Origin: Cantharellus purpuraceus | Lineage: Eukaryota; Basidiomycota; Agaricomycetes; Cantharellales; Hydnaceae | Reading direction: 5' to 3' | Length of the DNA stretch: 64,000 nt | Assembly (NCBI GenBank): GCA_025174535.1 | Contig: JALBUN010000012.1 | Span: 744,001 to 808,000 of the forward strand | Shown here: positions 28,622 to 39,222 of the stretch, piece by piece | Layout: each line of letters opens with the position of its first letter | How positions within the stretch are numbered: the stretch's first letter is position 1 | Translations under genes and position numbers: made by a program | Notes under the pieces: generated by a model | The model's input: only the letters and a program-made list of their open reading frames with translations | Databases searched by the model: none | What the model was told of the DNA's origin: nothing

Positions 28622-30713
28622 ATGTCAGCTAAGCCTCATATAGGTAGATAAGTTAACGCATTTATCCCATAGTCTTCTTGCGACTAACAGCCGTGACTTG
28701 TTTTAAAAGTGCAATGCCCTGTTTGCAGTGCGAATGTGACAGAGCTAGAAATAAATCGGCACTTGGATTCTAATTGCCGCTCCCAAACGGCGGGAGGTCA
28801 AGATGGCTCTTCTTCGTTTACCAGGCCTGGTTTTTTTATGACAAAAAGGGAGACCCCAAAGGCCCTTGCTCCTATCTTCAATCAAGGAAAGCGACCTGTT
28901 GAGCCATCATTGACCGAGGGGAGTCATGGATCTCCTGATTCGATCATTTCGAGTTCCCGTCCTTCAAAGCGACTTAAGACCTCGGCATCTAATTTGAACT
29001 CTGTACCTCTCGCAGAGCGTCTTCGTCCCACAGATCTCTCCGACTTTATTGGACAAGAACATCTGACCGGTCCAGACTCTCTCCTGATGCATCTTCTTCA
29101 AGGAGCACAGGGTTCTACCGGTAGTATGATTCTTTGGGGACCCAGTGGCTGCGGAAAAACAACCTTGGCTCGCCTGCTGGCAAAAAGGACTGATGCTGTG
29201 CTCAAAGAACTTTCTGCTACAAGCTCCGGGACGAGTGAAGTACGAGGCGTATTCGAGGAAGCGAAGGGTTTACTTACTATGACAGGCAGGTTGGTGGCAT
29301 ATTATGCAATTTGCTGGTGGCTCGTTATTGACGTTTTCGTTGTTCCCATAGACGGACCATTCTTTTTCTGGACGAGGTTCATCGTTTTAACAGGGCTCAA
29401 CAGGTGAGTGCTGACACTGTAAGTTCTTAGACTGAATCCGTTGTGCCAGGATATTTTTCTACCTTACGTGGAACATGGTCATATCCAGGTAAAGTGACTA
29501 CTTCTAGCGAACGGAAGGTTATTAACACCTTGGTCCCTTAAGCTAATAGGGGCCACAACAGAGAACCCATCATTCAAATTAAATTCTGCCCTTCTCAGTC
29601 GATGTCGGTAGGTCTTTGCCATCCTTTGATCTAATTCCGACTGACATATGAGCTAGAGTGTTTGTCCTTGAGCGACTTACTGACGAGAATATTCTTGATA
29701 TTCTTGATCGAGCCGTAGATAGGGTTTCACCAGAACAAACTGAGAACTCGGCGCTTCCGCTATCACCGCTTCAAGGCTCTTCGCAGTCGTCCATAGCTAC
29801 AATTGTAGCATCTTCGCAAGCGTTCCCACAGCTGACCGTCAAAGTCAAAAACTCAATAGCATCTTTGAGCGATGGTGATGCACGCACGGCGCTATCGTTA
29901 CTAGAGCTCGTACTCTCTTCCCCCTCCACAACGGAGGAAGCGCTCCTCAGGAGCCTGCGGCGGAGCGTGTCTACTAGCTATGACCGCACGGGGGATTCAC
30001 ACTTCGACATGATTTCCGCATTGCACAAGTCAGTTCGGGGGGGTGATGGCAGTGCAGCGCTTTATTGGCTAGCAAGGATGCTCACCGCTGGTGAAGACCC
30101 TTTATTCATCGCGCGGCGGCTGGTCATCATGGCCAGCGAAGACATTGGACTTGCCAACAATCATGCTCTGCCTCTTGTACGTATAAGGTATCTACCGATA
30201 TCTTCCATAGTTTGTTTAACTCGCTATAGGCTACAGCGACTCTTATTGCATGTCAGAACGTTGGAATGCCAGAATGTCGCATTAATCTTGCGCATTGTGT
30301 GGTCTACCTGGCGGAATCGCCGAAATCAACCCGGTCTTATGAAGCATATAACAGGGCGGAGGAGGCAGCAAAGAGCGAGACCACGGCCCCAGTCCCCATA
30401 CACCTGCGTAATGCGCCGACTCGGCTAATGAAGGAGCTCGGGTACGGACAGGAATATATATATAATCCTTCTTATGCGTGAGTTTCCATTGGCGTTTTGC
30501 AGCTGACTGTTTTGATGACTTTTGTGCAGGCATCCGGTGCATCAAGAGTATCTGCCTCCCCACTTATTTGGTGAAGAATATATAAAGAAACCAGGAGATC
30601 TAAATGGGAAAACCTGGGACGAGGCTATGCTGAAGCGGTGGGAGCGAGAGCGCAATGATGGTCAGCCATGGGAGGGGAGGGAGACATTCAATGGCACCAA
30701 GACAGAGGAATAA
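28622..30713 (+). CDS. MGS1: Replication-fork AAA+ ATPase Mgs1/WRNIP1
   Basis: Nuclear clamp-loader-like ATPase that binds ubiquitinated PCNA and guards stalled forks. A 22-base first exon (28622-28643, MSAKPHI) splices to 28710, giving VQCPVCSANVTELEINRHLD and a following SNC. This C-x2-C...H...C is a Rad18-type UBZ4 ubiquitin-binding finger. A linker precedes PLAERLRPTDLSDFIGQEHL, Walker A GPSGCGKTTLARLLA, the sensor-region EVRGVFEEAK, Walker B TILFLDEVHRFNRAQQ, IGATTENPSFKLNSALLSRC (sensor 1 and arginine finger) and FVLERLTDENI. The C-terminal part has ARTALSLLELV, DPLFIARRLVIMASEDIGLA and YNPSYAHPVHQEYLPPHLFG. Five or more introns lie between 29289 and 30530. The length matches WRNIP1/RarA-type proteins with an added zinc finger. 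Confidence 0.94.
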
Positions 30714-31249
30714 TGACTTGTTGCTCACAAGTCACTCGTCTCGTTGGCACGGGCCACACTTTATCTTGACTTACATTTTTAAGCCCGACCATAAGGACCC
30801 GGCCACTCGCCCTGACCAGCTTCTATCGATATCACAGAAGTGGAGATTACAAGAATACAACTACAGCCAAGGTCTTATCTTGCTCGTCTACATTCATTTA
30901 CTCTATCGGGATTCTACGCTCAATGATCGAAGCAAAAATTGATGTCTTATTGGCTCAGAATGTGTTGTAAATAAGACACCATGGTACAAACTGTGAATCT
31001 CGAAACAATTTTTATGGCCTCAAGGCAGGCCTAGCCATACAATGCCTTTTAAAGATCATAACGCTCCGCTGATCCGGTGTTCGATCAAAAACGTATGCAT
31101 TGGAAACGATCGTAAGGCACGATATTATAAGCCAGCAAGGCACTAAAAGCGCAACGATATAAAGCGCGACGAGAATATTGAAATACCAAAGGAAAGTGAG
31201 AGGCCACTATCGAAGCCACGCATAACTGTGAATTACGATGGAATGGACC
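30714..31249. other. Convergent spacer between MGS1 and the GH23-like gene
   Basis: Nothing is recognised beyond two 3' untranslated regions. The frame running past 30713 in the other phase (to 30942) is a shadow. Confidence 0.5.
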
Positions 31250-32491
31250 TCATTTTCCACATTTATCAAGATTGAAATACACGCCCATTCGAGGGGTTCC
31301 GCCGTACACATTCTTGTTTTGCAGCCAGCCGTTGACAAATTGATGTATGCTATGGTACTAGTATCAGACATAATTAGTGAGATCAGAGAGGCAGTTTCAT
31401 ACTAGTCAAGATTGTTTTGGCAGCGACAGCATGGGCCCCTTCCTGCTGCAGTTGCCTCGGCCTATATAAGACAGGTGATTAAGCTCTACTGGGACGGACT
31501 TTTGAGTGCTGATGCATACATAGGTTAATCCTTTCTTCCAGCCGTTATACATCCCTATTGTCTCGATGACATTGCCACCATTAGAGGCGAGCGTGTCTGC
31601 AAAAAATTTTGCGCCGGTGCTGATATTAAAATCCTGAGAGAATTTAGTCCTCTATAAGATGTAATTCTTGCCATATGGGGTAGCTACTCACAGGATCTTT
31701 GCAGTTACCACCAGGGGCATCGCCACATTTGTCTTTGGTGAGCTGCATAAGGCCCTGTTCTCCTGCACCACCGGTGGTTTCTGGTTTGCAACTTGATTCT
31801 TGGAGAGCAAAGGCAGCCAAAAGGATAGATGGTACTGCGGTGGTGCAGTTGGTTATTATATGCAACAAGATATCAAGAGCTGTGCCCACCACGGTACTTC
31901 TGCCCGTATTTATCGAAAAATCTGATGTATGGCTCGCAAGGCTTGAATGGACTGTTCAGTGTCTTGATAGCCTCGCCCAAGTCTTCCGCAATAACTACAT
32001 CTCATTGATGAGCCGGGGTATACCTGACACAATGAGTACGAGTATGCATACGATCATCAACCTTGACGTTAGGCGGACGCCAGCCTCTATCGTTAATGCC
32101 GCAATTGAGCCAGCCCTCACTTCCGTTAGGACCAGAATCTGCTGTCACTTTCTCTACATCGGGAATTATGCAACGGTACTTTTGGGTGAGATGAGAAAAA
32201 ACATAATTTACTAGTTGCGCCAATGTCACCACAGTCCGATTTAACATTAAGTAAACCGGTGATCTTGGCGTTCGAGTTACTGGGCCCATCCTCAGATTGA
32301 GAATTTTGGGAGGAATTCGCATTGTTGGATTTCCTGCGTGTGTTACTGCAGCGTTTGCTTAGATGATTAGCTTTTGTCCACTGGGCGAGTTGGGAGTGAT
32401 TGCGACGGGAGAGGAAATAATGATCATGGCCGGCAAATGAGGCACGAGCAACAAAAGTAAAAGCGAGGAGCAAGACGGCGATATGTCTCAT
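31250..32491 (-). CDS. Secreted lysozyme-like/transglycosylase SLT (GH23-type) protein
   Basis: Probably a secreted peptidoglycan- or chitin-active muramidase-type enzyme. The ATG at 32491 opens a signal peptide (HIAVLLLAFTFVARASFAG), then a low-complexity Ser/Asn linker. The mature region has GPNGSEGWLNCGINDRGWRP, then SILLAAFALQESSCKP with the likely catalytic glutamate. GGAGEQGLMQLTKDKCGDAP, DFNISTGAKFFADTLASNGG, MYNGWKKGLT, CCRCQNNLD and HQFVNGWLQNKNVYGG follow, ending at NLDKCGK and TGA (31250-31252). The E...GLMQLT pairing is the lysozyme-like SLT signature. Many cysteines fit disulfides outside the cell. It is split into about six exons. The fold is best known from bacteria and phages, but basidiomycete genomes carry it, so old transfer is possible but not shown here. 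Confidence 0.85.
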
Positions 32492-33383
32492 GAGATAACT
32501 TGATAGCAGGTAAAGGTGCGGGGAAGAAAGAGATCTAGTGAGACTTCACCCATAGCTACCCGCGGTTACGGTTTAGTGGCTGCCAAGGTGCATGTCGGGC
32601 GTCTGAGCCTTCGATCGTTTACACACTGTTGGCACGTGCCCCGCGCCTGCTATTTCAATTCAGCTCACATAGAATCTTAGCGGGAGGCCCAGGACTTTGA
32701 CTTCGAGTAGAATAACAACGCATGACTATAAGATGTCCAATAATCATCCTGTTAGAGTATTATATGTATTACTTCTTTCATCTGAGAAATGATGATTGAC
32801 CGCATTAGTCTGATCAGGCTGTAGTCCATTAATGAGCTTCGCTACCATCACCAGCATAAGCAGGTGCCTCGTGACACATCCCGTTGGGCAGTGATGAAGT
32901 GTTGCAGGTCTTTGGGGTTTGGGGACTGCAGGGATGAATCCTGGCCTTCGTGTAATATCAATTTGGATGGAGACATGCCACATGCATCATAATTGATCAC
33001 TAACCATATTATAGTAACTAGTATAGCAGAGCTTGGTGTGTCCAGCTGTACAATATCAGCAGCTCAGCCACTTTGGACGTCTTTTAATTTTAGCGTTAGT
33101 TTTGTTACAATCTGCAACAGTAGTAACGGTACATAACTTACTATGTTGCAGTTACGAACGCTATACCGCTGCTCCTAATCCAAGACAGTGACGTTGTTGT
33201 TCCCGGCTTTGATGATCGTCTCCGTCCAAACTTGACCAACAACAGCAATTGCTCTAACGTCCTCATCGTCACTGGGCGTGTTTAAATATAGCCTTTAACA
33301 AGAGTTTAGTAACATTGGCCATAAGTTTATGTAATCACCAAGTGATCACTTTCTCTTTACCGCTTATATCTGCATCTTGCAAG
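32492..33383. other. Divergent promoter region, GH23-like gene and PPT1
   Basis: About 890 bp between divergent starts. A minus frame at 32744-32983 has no features. I see no gene. Confidence 0.5.
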
Positions 33384-35820
33384 ATGAGTGACTCTGCTTC
33401 GTCGTCTTCTGTTCCAGATTCCCCAGTTGATACACCGCCGTCTTCCATCGATATCCCAAATTCCACATTAAAACATGTTTCTGAGCAAGACAAAGTAGAA
33501 GCTGCACGTCTAAAAGGAGAGGCGAACAAAGCATTCCAGAGTACGCCTCAACAGCGGAAAATGTCCATTTCCTTTTCTCATTCATATCACATTCATTTAG
33601 GCTACGATTATAATGTCGCTGCCATGCTATATTCACAAGCAATAGATCTGAATCCCACAGATCCCACTATATATTGCAATCGTGTGTCCTTCTTATCAAC
33701 ACAATCAACGAAGTCTGAGTGGTAATAGGTGCATACACTCGAATGAAACTTGAGGAGCAGGGTTTTGCGATCGATGACGCCAGTTCGTGAATATGTTTCG
33801 CTTCCCTATCTCTCGACTTACGATGGTCACATGCATAGCAAAGGCTATTGAACTTGACCCGAAATACGTTAAAGCATACTACAGGTGCATTCTGGTATAC
33901 AGTTCCGATGCATGTGCGATATCTGATGATAACGGGCTAGGCGTGCCCTTTGTCAACTCGCAATAATTCGGCCACAGAAAGCTGTCACGGACTTAAAAAA
34001 GGTTCTCGCCTTGGAGCCTCAGAACAAACTTGCTCGGACGCAGCTTGAAGCAACGCAGAAGCTGATCCGCAAGGTCGAGTTCGAAAAGGTCAGCACTGGC
34101 ACGCACAGAAATTAAAAAGTTTGTGCATTACTTACGCCCAATCGCAGGCAATCGAGTTGGATGAAGAGCAGAACGCTGCAGAACGTTGTCAGGACGTGAT
34201 GAAAGAGGGTGATTCCCCATTGGTGTGGTATGCAGCCCACTACTAATGCACTAATACCGTAGGAGGTTGTGAAGTCGACAAATCGTATGCTGGACCCCAG
34301 TTGGAAATTTCTCGGGACGGAGGTTATAGAATCACTCAGGACTTTGTGGATTCGATGCTCCAATGGTTTAAGGATGGCAAGGCACTGCACCGGCGTTTCG
34401 TATGGGAAATAGTTCTCGGCTGCTACAACGAACTTCTCAAGGAGGAGAGTCTGACGGACCTTCTTTTAGAACAAGGCGTCACATGTGATGTTATTGGCGA
34501 TTTACATGGTAATATCTGATGTTTGACAAAAGCTCTCCTTCATACCTGACGCAGTTGGCCAGGACAATATTTCGACATGCTACATCTATTATCTTTGACG
34601 GGAAATCCGTCGGAAACTCATTGCTTGCTTTTTAATGGAGATTTTGTCGATCGCGGCTCGTGGTCCATTGAGGTTGTATTGACACTTTTTGCATATAAAT
34701 GTGAAGTCTCCAACACGCTCGTGCTTTGTATCAAACTGACCTGAGAAGCTAGGGTTGTATCCTCAGAGAGTCAAACTTAACCGTGGTAATCACGAGACGA
34801 AAACTATGAATTCAGTCTACGTCAGTCTTTTGTTTTCTTGTTGTTTTCCAATCATTATGAGTTGAGTATGCAGGGTTTCGAAGGCGAAGCAAAACACAAA
34901 CATGGAGAACAGACATACAAGGTTTATCGCCTTATCTGACTTAAATTTATACATTGGCTGATGGCTTCTGTCTAGTTATTTGCTCACGTCTTCACTGCTT
35001 TGCCGTTAGCAACTCTTGTCTCCGCGTCTCTCCCACCTATTCCCTCGGGGCAGCCAGCTATTCTTTCTCCTGAGGGTCGGAAGCGCTACTTTGTTGTACA
35101 TGGAGGTTTATTTAGCCGTGACGATGTCACGCTTGACGAGATCCGCAAAGTGCAACGCATTGGCCAGCAGCCTGGCAATGACGGATTAATGTGTGAGGTG
35201 CGTGAAATCCAAAATCACCAGGTCAATTCTTCCTGAGTCTCATATTTGCCTATTAGCTTCTGTGGACAGACCCGCAAGAAATGCCAGGTCGCGGCCCTAG
35301 CAAACGGGTAAGCAACATTCGTTCTGAAGCTGGGTACTTTCGCTATTGACAGGAATAAATAATTAAAGGGAGTGGGCATCGGGTTCGGTCCCGACGTGAC
35401 AAAGCGGTGGTGTCAGTTGAACGGCATCACAGGTGTGCTACGTTCACATGAGGTCCGGCAAGGTAGGCCTCAAAGCCAAGCAACTCGACCAAGCTAACAT
35501 TTTCTTCGCAGGAGGATATGCTATCGAACACGATGGTTTATGTACTACTGCACGTTTCTTTTACCTTTTCTTGTCCTTGGTTTCAAACAATTGTTGTCCG
35601 TTAGGTTTTTTCCGCCCCTAATTACATCGATCAAGTGGGAAACAAAGGCGCTTTTGTACGGCATGTCTAGTTGACTTTGTTATATCCTTCTCATATAGCT
35701 GTGGAACAGGTCCGGATCGACGCGAACGGCACGCAGTCGTACTTCACTTTCGACGCCAAAGAGCACCCACCTATGCGTCCCATGGCATATGCGCCGAGCA
35801 TGGCCAATATGATAATGTGA
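33384..35820 (+). CDS. PPT1: Serine/threonine protein phosphatase 5 (TPR-PPP)
   Basis: Hsp90-associated phosphatase acting in cytosol and nucleus. The ATG at 33384 opens a Ser-rich stretch, then tetratricopeptide repeats ([60 protein letters not shown]). A linker leads to the PPP catalytic domain. Metal-binding motifs are [14 protein letters not shown] (split by the intron at about 34511-34560), [34 protein letters not shown] and [59 protein letters not shown] and [20 protein letters not shown] follow. The tail [16 protein letters not shown] is the PP5 C-terminal autoinhibitory/localisation end. Introns are frequent and some very short. Confidence 0.95.
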
Positions 35821-36307
35821 AGTGTCACCGTGTGTGTCTATCTTTATTTCCCGACTTTCTTCAGGTAGGTCTTGTTCCACATAATGGAGACGTGCTGCAC
35901 AGTCCATGATACTTCAAGATGTGCAATGTTCTACTTGTGCACTAGTACTTCGTTACAACTCGAAGGATGGGGAGCATTGAGTTTCAAATAAAACACAACT
36001 ATTACACACCACTCATAGGTATCCATCTGCAGAAATGAAGAAGGAAAAAAAAGGTGGCCAAGATCCCATACGGTGTGACATGTACAGAGGTTCACAGCAT
36101 AGTATACCAACTCATCGAGGAGTATTGTGCATGCTAAACAAGGGTGATGGGTTTTCAAGATCTCATGGTTCATGGGTCACAATAACGTCTTTAGAGTGGA
36201 TGACCCTCCAAGCGCCGTTAATAAAATAAGATTATGTCACGCTCGTGGGAAGTATACTAGTACTGTATGCATCTGGTCGAGTCTTTGGCTCGAGTATATT
36301 TCTAACG
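35821..36307. other. PPT1-U2SURP spacer
   Basis: No gene is supported. It holds 3' and 5' untranslated sequence; short frames have no recognisable content. Confidence 0.5.
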
Positions 36308-39086
36308 ATGAACAAGAGCAACCTTGCGGCATTCTTCGAAGACGACGAAGAGTCGCCATTTCCAGTGCGATTGGGTTGCATCTTATACCTGACTGGCCAT
36401 GTAGCTCACCGTGGGACTTCGTAGCAAAAGAGTGTCGATGACCAAAAACTATCCCAGTACGCTCAAGGTATGACAGACATACTGAATAAATACTTTGCAT
36501 ATTCATTATGGTCAGGCACTGTGCGCAAATCTAAACGGGAAAAGGATAGAGAGGCTGCAGAGGCTAAGAAAAGGTCAGCAGTATCGACGAGTTCGTACAG
36601 CCTTCCCATTTTACCTTTCGCCGCTAGGGAAGAAGAACAAGAGGCAGCAAAAGCATACGCTGAGTTTGTCGACGCATTTGATATAGATGGCGCATCACGG
36701 AGCAAAAGAAGTGCTTTTGTGAAAGCGGGTGGTCACGAGGAAGTATATACTTCTACTCTCCACGACTCCAAGGAGCGGGATGAACATACAGCAAGAGTGC
36801 GAACTGTCACACCATATCCTACGTTACTTGGTAGCCTCACACGAACTTACCCGCAGTATACACGCTCTCCAGACCCTGCTGCCCCACTCCCCAAAGGCAA
36901 GGGCAAACGGGCTATGGACACATTTCTGGAGGAGCTCAAGCGGTAGAATAGTCTTTTCCTTGGCGATGTTCAATCATGAACATTTTCTACAGTGACCAAG
37001 CCGATCGTGAGGATCGATTGAAACGAAGAGCGGACGGTATGCTCCACGCCATGTATATCAGCACATTCTCATCTTCCTATAGCTCACGGAAAGTCCGTTA
37101 ACTCTTTAGCGGGTGAGCATGGTTTACATGTACTTCTTTTAACACCTATCACACGCTCTTGCAGCATATGAGACACAGAGTGGCAGCAAAGATCGTGGCG
37201 ATCCTGCTGTAAGCAGGTCGTTCACCTAGTAATAATGTAACGAGCTGATCTTCACCCTAGACATCGAATATATTTGTTGCTAACTTACCACAACACATCA
37301 CCGAGGCTACGTTGGGTAACTTTTTTGCCAGGCTTGGACCCGTGGGATCTGTATGTCGCACTGAAATGCTTGTCTCCATGAGTTGCTCACTTTCTGTAGG
37401 TCAAGATAATGTGGCCCAGGGGCGATGCATCGCATGGACCTGGCTCAGATATAACTTCCTCAAGGCGAGCAAAGAGCGCAGGGCTTAGTGGTTTCGTATC
37501 ATACATGAAGCGGAGAGATGCTGAGGTAGCTGTACGAGAAATGGATGGCTTTGATTGGGGGGGATACATACTAAGGGTGGGTTGGAGTAAAGCAGTCCCT
37601 GTAGGACCCAAGGCGGCATATGGTGATTAGACACGTTAGCGTTTTAGTACGATGACTCATCCTTCTGCAGGTGTGGAGCGTTCCCGCTCTCGCTCACGAG
37701 ATCGGAGGCGCTATAGTAGGAGTCGCTCACGAGATCGATACCATTCTCGCAGCCGCTCACGAGAACGGACATATCAGTCGCGGAGGCGTCAAAGTCATTC
37801 ATGGAGCCGAAGTCGCAGTCGATCTCCGCGTCATCGTCGTCTCTCCCGGTCGCCCTACGATCGTCGCTCGAGTCACGTCGACTCAGATGCTCAAACTTTC
37901 ATCCGCACAGTTGCAAACAAGGTTCGTGAACATGGGCAGCAGTTTGAAGAAGTGTTGCGAGACCGTGAGAATGGCAAACCCAAGTTTATGTTCCTTTGGG
38001 ATGAGAAAGTGAGCACGGGCATGCAGATTTAAACAGAGACTAATGTTTGATGATTATGGTAGAGTCCTGAACATCGCTTTTATCATTCGCTGTTGCAGTC
38101 TAGTCGGCGCATCGATGCGGGTTTCGTTGATGAGGTAAGTCCATCTCGTAAAGGCAAGGTCTCGTAAAGGCAAAATAGCGACTCGCTTATCATTCACATA
38201 CAGGGATACAATTCGATATATTCCACTGATTCTGCGGAAGAATCTGAAAAGGAGCGTGGTCGAAAAGGACGCCTAGGAAAATTGGCACGTCGACGGTTTG
38301 AAGCGATGCTCAGGGCGTTAACTGGACAACGCGGGGAGCTCGCACGATGCATGGCGTTCAGTCTCGAGCATGCTGATGCCGCATCTGAGGTGATGATGTC
38401 TTATCCAGCGCTTCTCCCACCCTCTGACTATTATGACTCAGGTAGTCGATATTATCGTAGCCTCGTTACTCGTTGATGGGACGCCCGTTCCGCGCAAGGT
38501 GGCACGATTGTACTTGATATGTGACATTCTGCATAACTCTGCTGCGTCAATTCCAAATGCTTGGAAATTTCGTCAGGAGTTTCAGGCTCGGCTAGGTCTG
38601 GTTTTCGATCATTTGTCGACTATTTACCACTCCTTCCCTGGAAGGATCACTGCGGAGTCATTCAAGGCCCAGATTTTAGCAGTTGTGGAAGTATGGGAGG
38701 ACTGGATTGTCTTTCCTGCAGAGCATACCTCAGAGCTCAGAGCTCGCCTGGAAGGCTCCAATGATCAGAATCAGAGCCCGGACCAGATTGAGCAAGATTC
38801 TAGACCCAGGGAGCAGGCATCTGAACCATTCATTTCGCGGTTCAAGTCCAGTTCATTCAAACCTGCCGATGATGAGGTCAAAGAAGCGGAAGGGTCGTCC
38901 CCCGACCTTGACGGGGAAGTCATACCGGGTGGAGATCTTGATGGAGATCCTATGGATGATGTTGACGTTGATGGTGAACCCTTGGCATCTGAGGGCATAC
39001 CTGTGAATGAAGACGTTGATGGTGATCCGATGGATGATGTTGACGGTGACCCAATGGATGACATTGATGGTGACCCAATGGATTGA
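36308..39086 (+). CDS. U2SURP: U2 snRNP-associated SURP protein (U2SURP/SR140 homologue)
   Basis: Spliceosomal RNA-binding protein linked to the U2 snRNP. The ATG at 36308 (MNKSNLAAFFEDDEESPFP) splices from the GTGCGA donor to QKSVDDQKLSQYAQG, then TVRKSKREKDREAAEAKK. After AKAYAEFVDAFDIDGASRS come several tiny exons (DQADREDRLKRRAD; AHGKSVNSLA). An RRM follows, with RNP2 SNIFVANLPQHITEATLGNF and RNP1 AGLSGFVSYM. Then come an Arg/Ser domain (RSRSRDRRRYSRSRSRD), a SURP module (FIRTVANKVREHGQQFEEVL...FMFLWDEKSPEHRFY) and a CID domain (RRRFEAMLRALTGQRGELAR; VARLYLICDILHNSA; IYHSFPGRITAESFKAQIL). This differs slightly in order from human U2SURP because the RS stretch precedes SURP. The C-terminus is an acidic DGDPMDD repeat. 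Confidence 0.92.
38930..39086 (+). repeat. In-frame acidic heptad-like repeat (DGDPMDD) at the U2SURP C-terminus
   Basis: The DNA repeats a near-identical unit (GATGGTGATCC.ATGGATGA) at least four times up to the stop. It encodes alternating DGDPMDD and DVDGEP blocks. Such units expand by slippage and probably vary between strains. Confidence 0.85.
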
Positions 39087-39222
39087 AACCAGTGTACCAC
39101 CTTTTGAAGCAATTTGATTATAAGAGAAAGTGACTTTTGTGCGATATACAATGCATGCGAATCAACATAGTGAGAACTAACAGATCCTTCCCATCAAAAC
39201 TTCCGGGTCTAATAAATAGAAG

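Noticed and set aside
38144..38173. Two copies of TCTCGTAAAGGCAA inside a U2SURP intron
   Set aside because: A small local duplication in an intron, probably neutral.
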